Origin: Soonwooa sp032062245
Lineage (GTDB): Bacteria > Bacteroidota > Bacteroidia > Flavobacteriales > Weeksellaceae
Reading direction: 5' to 3'
Assembly: GCF_032062245.1 (NCBI RefSeq)
Contig: NZ_DAMBQF010000001.1
Location: 186,001 to 250,000, forward strand
Length of the DNA stretch: 64,000 nucleotides
Position 1 is the stretch's first letter, and each line of letters starts with the position of its first letter. Below the pieces are notes generated by a model that did no database searches, had not been told where the DNA came from, and was given only the letters and a program-made list of their open reading frames with translations. This document shows positions 27,368 through 36,196 of the stretch, piece after piece. Made by a program: the position numbers and the translations under genes.

Positions 27368-28639
27368 ATGGATAAAAATATAATTCTAGATATTGAAAAT
27401 GTTTCAAAACAATATCGTCTTGGAGAGGTTGGCACAGGAACATTACAACATGATATAAAACGCTGGTGGGCTAATCTGCTAGGTAAAGAAGATCCTTATC
27501 TTAAAATCGGCGAAGCTAATGATAGAACGCATAAAGGTGAATCTGACTATGTCTGGGCACTTCAAGGTATCAATTTCCAAGTAGAGCAAGGACAGGCTGT
27601 CGGGATTATTGGACGAAATGGCGCTGGTAAATCAACTTTATTAAAACTCCTTTCTCGTGTTACAAAACCAACAACCGGGTCAATAAAATACAAAGGACGT
27701 ATTGCGTCATTACTTGAAGTAGGTACTGGTTTTCATCCAGAAATGACAGGTCGTGAAAACATCTACCTAAATGGAGCTATTCTTGGAATGACAAGAAAAG
27801 AGATTTCAAGAAAATTTGATGAAATTGTAGATTTTGCTGGTGTAGAACGTTATATTGACACGCCAGTTAAACGTTATTCATCAGGGATGTATGTACGTTT
27901 GGCATTTGCGGTAGCAGCACATCTAGAATCTGAAATATTAATTGTAGATGAAGTACTTGCCGTTGGAGATGCAGAATTCCAAAAAAAATGTCTTGGAAAG
28001 ATGGGTGATGTTACAAAAGGTGAAGGCAGAACGGTCTTATTTGTAAGTCACAACATGACCTCCGTTAAAGAGCTATGCAACAATGGCATTCTTATGAAAA
28101 ATGGAATGTTAAGCTATCAAGGAGATATTTTGGAAACTATTTTGGAATACCAAAAAGATTATGAATTATCAAATAGTTATCTTGCGGAAAACATAGAGAC
28201 AGCACTAGGAAATGATAATATCAAGATATTAGAATTTTCGGCAAAACCTATCATCGGCAAAATCATCGATGTAGACTCAGGAATTCGAATAAAACTGCAA
28301 TTTTACAACAATCTAGCAGATATAAACCTTGATGCTACTTTTGAGTTAAGAAACTTTGAAGAGTTGGTAATTTTCCACGTTGGTAAATTAATTAGTGAAA
28401 ACTATAATGCTAAAAAAGGAGTCTACTCAATCGAATTTGATTTGCCCGCAGGTATGCTAAATGCTGGTAATTACTACTTCAAGCTAATTTTTGGCAAGAA
28501 TCAATCTGAAGTATTATTCAATGTAGACAATCTCATCGGCTTCGAAGTAGAAAATGTAAAAGTGGGTACTAAAACGCATATTTACCCAGGAATTATTAGA
28601 CCTAGTTTTGATTATAAAATTGATTTTAAACTTGATTAA
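27368..28639 (+). CDS. wzt: Polysaccharide ABC exporter, ATPase (Wzt-like) with C-terminal domain
   Basis: The 423-residue ATPase pairs with the Wzm-like permease. Residues of about 62-260 hold the nucleotide-binding domain: Walker A GRNGAGKST (about 82-90), signature YSSGMYVRLA, and Walker B LIVDEVLAVGD. Residues of about 275-423 form a beta-sandwich extension like the Wzt C-terminal domain, which in characterised systems binds the non-reducing end of the finished polymer and couples chain termination to export. That suggests a capped glycan, but the capping enzyme is not certain; the methyltransferase-like gene at 47590 is one candidate. Confidence 0.93.
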   Translation: MDKNIILDIENVSKQYRLGEVGTGTLQHDIKRWWANLLGKEDPYLKIGEANDRTHKGESDYVWALQGINFQVEQGQAVGIIGRNGAGKSTLLKLLSRVTKPTTGSIKYKGRIASLLEVGTGFHPEMTGRENIYLNGAILGMTRKEISRKFDEIVDFAGVERYIDTPVKRYSSGMYVRLAFAVAAHLESEILIVDEVLAVGDAEFQKKCLGKMGDVTKGEGRTVLFVSHNMTSVKELCNNGILMKNGMLSYQGDILETILEYQKDYELSNSYLAENIETALGNDNIKILEFSAKPIIGKIIDVDSGIRIKLQFYNNLADINLDATFELRNFEELVIFHVGKLISENYNAKKGVYSIEFDLPAGMLNAGNYYFKLIFGKNQSEVLFNVDNLIGFEVENVKVGTKTHIYPGIIRPSFDYKIDFKLD

Positions 28640-28640
28640 A

Positions 28641-29063
28641 ATGAATGATATTAAACTACTTCAGTTACCAAAAATTGAGGATCCAAGGGGTAATCTTTCT
28701 TTTTTTGAATATCCTAATCAATTACCGTTTCAAGTTAAAAGGACCTATTGGATATACGATGTCCCTGGGGGAGAAATTAGAGGCAGTCATGCTTTCAAAA
28801 ATCAAAATGAAATAATCATAGCATTATCAGGATCTTTTGACATTGTATTACATGACGGATTTGAAGAAAGAAAATTCTCTTTAAATCGGTCTTACTACGG
28901 ACTTATTGTTCCTAAAATGACATGGAGACGAATAGAAAACTTCTCAACCAATTCTCTTGCATTTATAGCGACCGATATGGTTTTTGAAGAAAACGAATAC
29001 ATTAGAGATTTTGATGAATTTTTAATTTTGAAACAAGATGAAAAAAATAATGACTGTTTATAA
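28641..29063 (+). CDS. FdtA/QdtA-type sugar ketoisomerase-like cupin, atypical active site
   Basis: The 140-residue protein (ATG at 28641, one base after the wzt stop; a longer frame from 28608 would overlap wzt) is a single-domain cupin of the WxcM/FdtA family. Such enzymes convert dTDP-4-keto-6-deoxyglucose to the 3-keto isomer. The core motif is RGSHAFK, where active family members and the next gene have HAH: the second histidine is replaced by phenylalanine at residue 52. It may have altered specificity, a partner role, or little isomerase activity. The next gene overlaps it by 26 bases. Confidence 0.85.
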   Translation: MNDIKLLQLPKIEDPRGNLSFFEYPNQLPFQVKRTYWIYDVPGGEIRGSHAFKNQNEIIIALSGSFDIVLHDGFEERKFSLNRSYYGLIVPKMTWRRIENFSTNSLAFIATDMVFEENEYIRDFDEFLILKQDEKNNDCL

Positions 29064-29460
29064 TTGTGATATAATTCAATTAAAAAAAATTCAAAATCGC
29101 TCAGGCAATATTACCTCTTTAGAAAATTCTTCAGACATTCCTTTTGATATCAACCGAATCTTTTATCTGTATGACATTCCTGGTGGCGAAAGCAGAGGTG
29201 CGCATGCACATAAGGAGTGTCATCAATTTTTAATTGCAGCTTCAGGAGCTTTTGAAGTTCTGTTAGATGACGGAAAAATTAAGCGTCAAGTTTTATTAAA
29301 TAGACCAGATATAGGCTTGCATATACCTCCTGGAATTTGGGCATCCGAAGTTAATTTTTCTTCTGGTGCAATCTGTTTAGTGATGGCTTCTCATCAGTAC
29401 CAAGAGGAAGATTATATTCGAAATTATGAGATCTATTTAAATTACAAAAAAAATGATTAA
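29038..29460 (+). CDS. dTDP-4-keto-6-deoxyhexose 3,4-ketoisomerase (FdtA/QdtA-type)
   Basis: This 140-residue cupin has the complete RGAHAHK motif with both active-site histidines, and a following DDGK strand, so it is the likely functional 3,4-ketoisomerase acting after rfbB. The start is either ATG 29038 or ATG 29050, both inside the end of the previous gene; the second gives an N-terminus MTVYNCDIIQL that aligns better with its paralogue. The product would be aminated by the DegT enzyme at 30965-32065 and acylated by the hexapeptide protein encoded next. Whether the final sugar has the galacto (FdtA) or gluco (QdtA) form cannot be told. Confidence 0.9.
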   Translation: MKKIMTVYNCDIIQLKKIQNRSGNITSLENSSDIPFDINRIFYLYDIPGGESRGAHAHKECHQFLIAASGAFEVLLDDGKIKRQVLLNRPDIGLHIPPGIWASEVNFSSGAICLVMASHQYQEEDYIRNYEIYLNYKKND

Positions 29461-29917
29461 AGTACATTCTTTAGCTGATGTACAATCAGAACATATTGGA
29501 GAAGGAAGCACAATTTGGCAATTTTGTGTAATTCTTAAGGGTGCCATTATAGGAAGAAACTGTAATATAAACTGTCAAGTATTTTTGGAAAATGATGTTA
29601 TTATTGGAGACAATGTGACGATCAAACCAGGCGTGCAAGTTTGGGACGGAATTACTATCGAAGACAACGTTTTCATTGGTCCTAATGTAACTTTCACCAA
29701 CGATTTGTTCCCAAGATCCAAACGGTATCCTGAAGTTTTTGCCAAAACCTTGATTAAAAAAGGAGCTTCTATTGGTGCTAATGCAACCATATTGGCAGGG
29801 ATTACAGTTGGAGAAAACGCTATGATTGGAGCTGGGAGTGTAGTAACTAAAAACGTCGGCGATAATGAAATTTGGTATGGTAACCCAGCTTCACACAAAA
29901 GCAACATAACTCAATAG
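29453..29917 (+). CDS. Hexapeptide-repeat N-acyltransferase (FdtC/QdtC-like)
   Basis: The 154-residue protein is a left-handed beta-helix acyltransferase: successive hexapeptides such as IIGRNC, IIGDNV, TIEDNV and ITVGENAMIGAGSV are visible. The segment GPNVTFTNDLFPRSK resembles the active-site loop, with its asparagine and aspartate, of sugar-nucleotide 3-N-acetyltransferases. In this context it most likely acetylates the 3-amino group of dTDP-3-amino-3,6-dideoxyhexose. It overlaps the preceding ketoisomerase gene by 8 bases, which supports a shared pathway. Confidence 0.87.
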   Translation: MIKVHSLADVQSEHIGEGSTIWQFCVILKGAIIGRNCNINCQVFLENDVIIGDNVTIKPGVQVWDGITIEDNVFIGPNVTFTNDLFPRSKRYPEVFAKTLIKKGASIGANATILAGITVGENAMIGAGSVVTKNVGDNEIWYGNPASHKSNITQ

Positions 29918-29930
29918 AAGTTAGAAACTT

Positions 29931-30968
29931 ATGAATCTAAAACCTCTAACTTCCCTAAGGTTCTTTTTTGCGTTTATGGTAATGGCTAGTCACCTATTAT
30001 TTCTAAAGCATTCCTCATATTTTAAAAACTTTTATGACAATTACTTGTTTGAGGGTTTTTTAGGAGTTAGTTTTTTTTACATTCTTAGTGAATTTATTTT
30101 GTCACTTAATTATTATGAACTAAAGCCTAGTAAAGAGAGTTTTATCAAATTTTATAAAGCAAGAATTGCACGAATATATCCAGTGCATCTTATAACATTA
30201 ATAATCGCTGCAATATTATTAGTAAAAAACTTCAGTTTAAAGACTTTTCTAATGCAATTATTTTTAGTACAAAGTTTTTCGTCTGATCAAAAGGTATATT
30301 TCTCATTTAATGCTCCTTCATGGAGTATATCTGATGAGTTATTTTTTTACCTCATATTTCCCTTATTAATCATAATTTTTAGAAAATTAAAAACATCCGC
30401 AAAAACAATTTTATTTTTAGCGATAACTATTACAATATTAGGATTAAATATACTTCTACCAGAAAGTAAAAAACATTATTTGATCTATATTTTTCCACTA
30501 TCGCGCTTGGCAGATTTTATTTTGGGAATTCTCTTGTTTCAGATTTGTCAATTTTTGCGGACAAAAGAAATTAAGTCAACCACAATAATTCTATTTCAGA
30601 TTATTGCTGTCCTAAGCTTTGTTCTGACATATATCTTTCATTCTGATATAAGCATTTCTTATCGATTTTCAATTTATTACTGGCTTCCAATTTCACTAAC
30701 TATCCTATCACTCTCATCTGAGTATTATTGTCAGGCGGAAACATTATTAACGAAAATATTATCCAATAAGATTTTAGTATATTTAGGTCAAATAAGTTTT
30801 GCGTTTTACATGACGCATCTTCTCGTTATTGACATATTGCATCTCTATTTTGTAATTCCAAATCACATTATAAAAACTGGCTTAATAATAATTATAACTC
30901 TTACAGCGAGTATTTTCAATTTTGAAAAAGTTGAAAAACCTGCAAATAAATTAATAAAAACACTATGA
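29931..30968 (+). CDS. Membrane acyltransferase (acyltransferase-3 / OafA-like)
   Basis: The 345-residue protein is very hydrophobic, with about ten predicted spans. The N-terminal LRFFFAFMVMASHL carries the conserved histidine of acyltransferase-3 proteins, and KARIARIYPVHL matches their second conserved region. Such proteins O-acetylate surface sugars using acetyl-CoA from the cytoplasm. It sits between the N-acyltransferase and aminotransferase genes of the amino-sugar pathway and overlaps the latter by 4 bases. Base composition is especially A/T-rich. I infer that it modifies the exported glycan. Confidence 0.88.
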   Translation: MNLKPLTSLRFFFAFMVMASHLLFLKHSSYFKNFYDNYLFEGFLGVSFFYILSEFILSLNYYELKPSKESFIKFYKARIARIYPVHLITLIIAAILLVKNFSLKTFLMQLFLVQSFSSDQKVYFSFNAPSWSISDELFFYLIFPLLIIIFRKLKTSAKTILFLAITITILGLNILLPESKKHYLIYIFPLSRLADFILGILLFQICQFLRTKEIKSTTIILFQIIAVLSFVLTYIFHSDISISYRFSIYYWLPISLTILSLSSEYYCQAETLLTKILSNKILVYLGQISFAFYMTHLLVIDILHLYFVIPNHIIKTGLIIIITLTASIFNFEKVEKPANKLIKTL

Positions 30969-32065
30969 TAAAATTCCTAGACCTACAGAAAGTAAACTTA
31001 TTATATCAAAAAGAAATTGAGCAAAAACTATTAGATGTTTTTCGTTCGGGTTGGTACCTGATGGGAGAACAAGTAAAAAATTTCGAAAATAATCTTGCCA
31101 ACTATATTGGTGCGAAACATGCAATTGGTGTTGCCAATGGACTAGACGCTTTACGTTTAATTTTTAGAGCTTACATTGAATTGGGAACAATGAAAGCTGG
31201 GGACGAAGTAATCGTTCCTGCAAACACCTATATTGCTTCTATTTTAGCACTTTCTGATAACGGATTAGTACCTGTTTTGGTGGAGCCTGATGACAATACC
31301 TTCAATATTGACATTAATAAGATTGAAACTGCAATCACAAAAAAAACGAAAGCAATTTTAATCGTTCATTTACAAGGAAGAATTGTTTTTAGTGAAGAAT
31401 TAAAATCTATCGTAGCTAAACATAACCTAAAAATTGTCGAAGACAATGCTCAAGCTATTGGAGCAACTTGGCAAGGAATAAAATCTGGAAATTTGGGAGA
31501 TGCAGCAGGATTTAGTTTTTATCCTGGGAAAAATCTCGGTGCGTTAGGCGATGCGGGTGCAGTCACAACAAATGATGACGAACTTGCAAAAACTATTCGT
31601 GCAATATCTAATTATGGGTCCAATCAAAAATATGTGAATATCTATAAAGGATTAAATTCTCGCTTAGATGAATTGCAAGCAGCTGTTTTGGATGTGAAAC
31701 TAAAATACATTGACAACGAAAATAAAGCTCGTAGAATAATTGCCAAACGTTTTCTTTCGGAAATCAATAATCCAAAAATTATTCTTCCTGAAAACCCTAC
31801 AGATGAAAATGAACATGTTTGGCATGTTTTTGTTGTAAGATCTACAGATCGAGATGCATTACAAAACTTTCTTACGCAGAATGGTGTACAAACAATTATC
31901 CATTACCCTATTCCTCCACACCATCAGGATGCATATAAAGAATTGGCGCATTTATCTTTCCCTATTACAGAAGCAATGCATAATGAAGTTTTGAGCTTGC
32001 CAATATCATCTATTTTAACGGAAGATGAAGTGACAGAAATCATAAATATTGTGAATCAGTTTTAA
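30965..32065 (+). CDS. DegT/DnrJ/EryC1-type sugar aminotransferase (FdtB/QdtB-like)
   Basis: The 366-residue PLP-dependent enzyme places an amino group on a keto sugar nucleotide. Motifs are VANGLDALRL, EVIVPANTYIAS, EDNAQAIGA and FYPGKNLGALGD, the last with the PLP-binding lysine near residue 189. With rfbA, rfbB and the ketoisomerase in the same run, it most likely aminates C3 of dTDP-3-keto-6-deoxyhexose, as FdtB or QdtB do. It overlaps the acyltransferase gene by 4 bases, and the first of four GT2 genes starts one base after its stop. Confidence 0.93.
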   Translation: MIKFLDLQKVNLLYQKEIEQKLLDVFRSGWYLMGEQVKNFENNLANYIGAKHAIGVANGLDALRLIFRAYIELGTMKAGDEVIVPANTYIASILALSDNGLVPVLVEPDDNTFNIDINKIETAITKKTKAILIVHLQGRIVFSEELKSIVAKHNLKIVEDNAQAIGATWQGIKSGNLGDAAGFSFYPGKNLGALGDAGAVTTNDDELAKTIRAISNYGSNQKYVNIYKGLNSRLDELQAAVLDVKLKYIDNENKARRIIAKRFLSEINNPKIILPENPTDENEHVWHVFVVRSTDRDALQNFLTQNGVQTIIHYPIPPHHQDAYKELAHLSFPITEAMHNEVLSLPISSILTEDEVTEIINIVNQF

Positions 32066-32066
32066 C

Positions 32067-32966
32067 ATGAATCTTCAACCTCTTGTTACTATCGTTGTAA
32101 TATCATACAACCAAGGAAGGTATATTAAGGAAAATTTGGACAGTATAAAAGCTCAAACCTACTCTAATATAGAATTAATTGTTGCAGATGATGCATCAAC
32201 CGATAATTCTGTGGAGATATTTGACAATTGGTTAAAGGATAATAATTATCGCGCAAAAAAGAATTACCATACAAAAAATACAGGCTTAGCCACTGTCCTA
32301 AATGAGTGTGTTGAATTGGCAACTGGAAAATACATAAAGTTAATAGCTGCAGATGATTTTCTTCATCCGAAAGCAATTGAAAAATGCGTCAAAAAACTTG
32401 AAGAATTAGGAGATGAACATGGAATGGTGTTTACAGACACTTATGCAATAGATGATAATTCAAGAATCATTAATGATATTGCAGATTATAACAGTCTTGG
32501 CAACATTACATCCATCGAATTTAGAAGAGAACTTATTCGAGGAAACAGGATTCCGGCACTTACAGTTATTATGAGGCTAGCTGTTCTAAAAGAAACAGGA
32601 AAATATGATTCTAAACTAATTGTCGAAGATTATTATCGTTGGTTAAAAATAAATGAAAAATATTTCATAAGTTATGTACCAGAAAAACTTGCATATTATA
32701 GACAACACAATAATAATATTTCTAAACTAAAGGAAGATCGAATAACATTAGAAAGTATATGGCTCAAAATAATTTTTGATAAAGAAGGTCTATGTAAAGA
32801 TGAAATAAATCATTATGTTCTTAATCAATTTCTAAATAATATAGAAATACCTTCTTACTTCAAAACCGATTATTGCAATTATCAACATGCTTCAAAAAGA
32901 TTATCAAAAGCACTAAAATTTAATATACCAAAATCTTTATTTAAAGTAATAAATAAAATTTCGTAA
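32067..32966 (+). CDS. Glycosyltransferase family 2 (A)
   Basis: The 299-residue GT-A enzyme has VTIVVISYNQGRYI at the N-terminus, the nucleotide-binding DDASTDNS and the metal-binding region KLIAADDFLHP. The C-terminal part (YYRWLKINE) is typical of rhamnosyl/hexosyl GT2 enzymes with an acceptor-side YR motif (AYYRQH). It is the first of four consecutive GT2 genes and probably adds one sugar of the repeat unit or adaptor at the inner membrane. Donor and acceptor are unknown. Confidence 0.9.
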   Translation: MNLQPLVTIVVISYNQGRYIKENLDSIKAQTYSNIELIVADDASTDNSVEIFDNWLKDNNYRAKKNYHTKNTGLATVLNECVELATGKYIKLIAADDFLHPKAIEKCVKKLEELGDEHGMVFTDTYAIDDNSRIINDIADYNSLGNITSIEFRRELIRGNRIPALTVIMRLAVLKETGKYDSKLIVEDYYRWLKINEKYFISYVPEKLAYYRQHNNNISKLKEDRITLESIWLKIIFDKEGLCKDEINHYVLNQFLNNIEIPSYFKTDYCNYQHASKRLSKALKFNIPKSLFKVINKIS

Positions 32967-32975
32967 GTTAAAGCT

Positions 32976-33809
32976 ATGAATAAAATGATTGAACTTAAAC
33001 CAACTATTTCCATTGTTGTCCCTTGTTATAATCAAGCTCACTATATGGACGAGTGTTTGCAATCAGTTTTAGATCAAACATTCCAAAATTGGGAATGTAT
33101 TATTGTTGACGATGGATCTCCTGACAATACAGAAGAAATAGCCCTAAATTGGGTAGAAAAAGATAAAAGAATTAGATATTTAAAAAAAATTAATGGTGGC
33201 CTTTCATCAGCACGTAACGAAGGAATAAAGATGGCATTAGGCCAATGGATTTTACCGCTTGATTGCGACGACAAAATCGCTACTCGTTATCTAGAAATTG
33301 CTTCAAAGGAATTCAAAAACGGATATACAATTATTTACTGTTTAGCAGATTATTTTGGAAAAAAAAATGAAGCTTGGATATTACCTCAATATTCGCACCA
33401 GCAAATGTGTCAACAAAACATAATATTTTGTAGTGCTTTTTTTGAAAAAAAGAGCTGGGAAAAAGTAGGTGGATACGATACTAATATGATTTTCGGGTTA
33501 GAAGATTGGGATTTTTGGTTGTCAATATTAGATGAAAATTCTACTGTCAAAAAAATACAATACAAAGGATTCTTCTATAGAATTAAAGATTCATCTATGT
33601 TAACCAATTTACAGAGCGACAGGCTGAATTTAATGAAAAAAATGATTTTCAAAAAACATCATATTTTTATCGAAAATTATTTAGGAAGTTATTACGACAT
33701 ATTAAAAGAACGTAATAAATATCAAAAAGAATCAAATCTTTACAGAAAATTATTTCAGAATCGCCTTTTTAGATTTTTAGTTAAATTAAAATTAATCAAA
33801 ATCAGATGA
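32976..33809 (+). CDS. Glycosyltransferase family 2 (B)
   Basis: The 277-residue protein has ISIVVPCYNQAHYM, CIIVDDGSPDNTEE, LSSARNEGI and LPLDCDDKI, all standard GT2 motifs, plus GLEDWDFWLSI near residue 170, which is a common acceptor-site feature. The first ATG is at 32976 and a second at 32985 is also possible. It overlaps the next GT2 gene by 4 bases. Sugar specificity is not evident. Confidence 0.92.
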   Translation: MNKMIELKPTISIVVPCYNQAHYMDECLQSVLDQTFQNWECIIVDDGSPDNTEEIALNWVEKDKRIRYLKKINGGLSSARNEGIKMALGQWILPLDCDDKIATRYLEIASKEFKNGYTIIYCLADYFGKKNEAWILPQYSHQQMCQQNIIFCSAFFEKKSWEKVGGYDTNMIFGLEDWDFWLSILDENSTVKKIQYKGFFYRIKDSSMLTNLQSDRLNLMKKMIFKKHHIFIENYLGSYYDILKERNKYQKESNLYRKLFQNRLFRFLVKLKLIKIR

Positions 33810-34723
33810 AAATATTTACGATTGTAGTTATCTATAATGGATTGAAAAATGATTGGATTAAAAAATGTTTTGATTCGGTACTGTCTAGTTCTATAAAATC
33901 AGAAATTATTGCCATTGACAATAACTCAACTGACGAATCTGTATCTTATATTGAATCTAATTTTCCAAATGTACATTTAATTAAAAACAATGTAAATATG
34001 GGATTTGGTGGTGCCAACAATCAAGGGTTTAAATTAGGATTAGACCTTAAGGGAGATTATTTTTTTCTATTAAATCAAGACGCAACTGTAGAAACACAGA
34101 CGCTCGAAGTCCTTATTCATACGAGCAACAAAAATCCAGACTTTTTTGTACTAAGCCCTATACATAGGAATGGATTGGGTAATAAATTAGACCTTAGTTT
34201 TTCTAAATCAATAGCGCCCCATTTATGTCCAGATTTCTATTCCGATTATGTACTAGACCAACAAAAGAAGGATATTTATGAAGCTGATTTTATATGTGCC
34301 GCAGGATGGCTGCTTCCTCTTAAGAGCTTACAAAAAGTAGGAGGCTTTAGTCCTAGTTTTTTTCATTATGCAGAAGATGATAATTATTGTCACAGAGTAA
34401 AATATTATAACGGCAAAATTGGAGTTGTTCCTAATACATTTATAAATCATGATCGAGAGGACAGAAAACCATCAACTTACGATAGCAAGTTAGAGCATGA
34501 AAAAAGGCAATATGTATTATGGACTTCAAATCCATTAAGAAAAATTAGCATTGAACTTTTGATAAAACAGTATCGAAATAAAAAAGTAAAGTACTTAATT
34601 CTTCGAGATAAAATAGAATATAGAAAAGCAAAGGAAGTTTACAATTTTCTTAGAGTCAACGAAAAACTTATAAATGATAATTACAAGAAAAGTATATCAT
34701 GCAAGGATTATGAATTTTTATAA
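33806..34723 (+). CDS. Glycosyltransferase family 2 (C), rhamnosyltransferase-like
   Basis: The 305-residue protein resembles the RfbF-like GT2 branch: IAIDNNSTDESV, then NMGFGGANNQGF, then LLNQDATVE, and the later FHYAEDDNYCHRV that stands for the EDxDxxxR-type acceptor motif. The related enzymes often transfer deoxyhexoses such as rhamnose, but the donor here is not shown. It overlaps the upstream gene by 4 bases, and the next ATG directly follows its stop codon. Confidence 0.9.
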   Translation: MKIFTIVVIYNGLKNDWIKKCFDSVLSSSIKSEIIAIDNNSTDESVSYIESNFPNVHLIKNNVNMGFGGANNQGFKLGLDLKGDYFFLLNQDATVETQTLEVLIHTSNKNPDFFVLSPIHRNGLGNKLDLSFSKSIAPHLCPDFYSDYVLDQQKKDIYEADFICAAGWLLPLKSLQKVGGFSPSFFHYAEDDNYCHRVKYYNGKIGVVPNTFINHDREDRKPSTYDSKLEHEKRQYVLWTSNPLRKISIELLIKQYRNKKVKYLILRDKIEYRKAKEVYNFLRVNEKLINDNYKKSISCKDYEFL

Positions 34724-35584
34724 ATGATAACCGTATTTACTCCTGCATATAATCGCGCTTATATCCTCCCAATACTGTACAACTCTTTGGAAGAACAAAC
34801 GTGTAAAGATTTTGAGTGGCTTATTGTTGATGACGGATCTACCGATGAAACTAGGGAATTGATAACCGAATTTCAAAAAAATTCCACATTCCCGATTCGT
34901 TATTTTTATCAGGAAAATAGTGGGAAACACATCGCCATTAATTTAGGATCAGAAAAGGCGAAAGGCCATCTATTTTTTATTGTCGATAGTGACGATTATT
35001 TAGCAAAAAATGCTATTTCAACGCTAATCGAAAAATACGAAACAATAAAAGACAAAAATAATGTTGGAGGAATAGCCATTGGATGTCGTTCCATTAAAAA
35101 TAATGGTGCTATAATATATTCTAAGCAACTTCCTCAACACGAAATGCTTCTAGACCATAATGAGTTAGTATATAAAGAAGGAATTACAGGAGACTTTGCA
35201 ACAGCTTTCAAAACTGATCTCCAGAGACAGTACCCTTATCCTCATGTTGAAGATGAGAAATTCTTTAGAGAGTCATATGTATATCGTCAAATAGGTAAAA
35301 AATATAAAACATTATACATTGATGACCCAATTTACTTTGCAGATTATCTGGAAGATGGTCTTACCTCAAAATCATGGCAATTATTAAAAAAATCACCCAA
35401 AGGCGCCTCGCTATTCTTTAAAGAATTAAGTAAAGAAAATATTCCTACTAAAGCAAAAATCAAGGCGCTCGATTCGTATTGGGACTTCCAGCTTAATAAC
35501 ATTAAATCCTCTTGGATTCAAAAGTTCCGAGGCGTTTCATTTTTCTTATCTTTGATAGTGCTATTCAAAAGATTTTTCAAATAA
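34724..35584 (+). CDS. Glycosyltransferase family 2 (D)
   Basis: The 286-residue protein starts MITVFTPAYNRAYILP, with LIVDDGSTDETRE and FIVDSDDYLAK as the nucleotide and metal motifs. The middle KEGITGDFATAFK and the HVEDEKFF segment are shared with GT2 enzymes of other polysaccharide loci and with the gene at 44717-45631. It ends 6 bases before the truncated epimerase gene, so the GT2 run flows directly into the damaged block. Confidence 0.92.
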   Translation: MITVFTPAYNRAYILPILYNSLEEQTCKDFEWLIVDDGSTDETRELITEFQKNSTFPIRYFYQENSGKHIAINLGSEKAKGHLFFIVDSDDYLAKNAISTLIEKYETIKDKNNVGGIAIGCRSIKNNGAIIYSKQLPQHEMLLDHNELVYKEGITGDFATAFKTDLQRQYPYPHVEDEKFFRESYVYRQIGKKYKTLYIDDPIYFADYLEDGLTSKSWQLLKKSPKGASLFFKELSKENIPTKAKIKALDSYWDFQLNNIKSSWIQKFRGVSFFLSLIVLFKRFFK

Positions 35585-35590
35585 TACATT

Positions 35591-36196
35591 ATGGTAGTAG
35601 GTAAGGGTTTAATTGCTTCATTATTTTCCGATTGTGACCGCCATGAAGTCGTCTTTTTCGCATCTGGTGTTTCTAATTCATCTGAAACATCGAAGGCGAA
35701 CTTTGATAGAGAAAATACATTAGTTACCGAAGTCTTACAAAATAATATAGACAAATTATTTGTGTACTTCAGTACATGTTCCATCTATCATTCGTCAAAA
35801 TACAATAGTCCTTATGTTCTTCAAAAATTACATATGGAAGAGATTATTAATCAAAACGCTTCTAATTATTTAATTCTTAGGGTTAGTAACGCTGTTGGTA
35901 AAGGAGGCGACCTACATTTATTAGTCAATTATCTGCATCGACAAATTGCATCTAAAAAACCTATCAATATACATAAAAATGCTACTAGAAATCTAATGGA
36001 TGTAGAAGACATTAAACAAATTACATTAGATTACATTACAAAGAAAAAATATAATCACATACTTAATCTCGCCTATCCAGAGAATTTTCATATCGCTGAA
36101 GTTGTAGAAATTTTAGAGGAAGAATTAGCAACACAAGCTATAAAGCATTTCTGGTCTAGATGCATTTGTATTATTAACAAAACAAGACATGATTAG
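35591..36196 (+). pseudogene. Truncated NAD-dependent epimerase/dehydratase-like gene
   Basis: The 201-codon frame opens VVGKGLIASLF, a Rossmann start, and has YFSTCSIYHSSK, LILRVSNAVGKGG and RNLMDVEDIK, all consistent with a short-chain-type sugar-nucleotide epimerase. Homology appears to end near residue 180 (EVVEILEEEL). The last 20 or so codons read across what is, in another frame, a glycosyltransferase sequence (DAFVLLTKQD), so the true C-terminus of about 40-60 residues is missing. The junction lies near 36125-36160. I infer a deletion that fused the ends of two genes; activity is doubtful. Confidence 0.7.

Noticed and set aside
28608..28640. Upstream extension of the first FdtA-like gene
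   Set aside because: It would overlap wzt; the ATG at 28641 directly follows the wzt stop and fits the family N-terminus.
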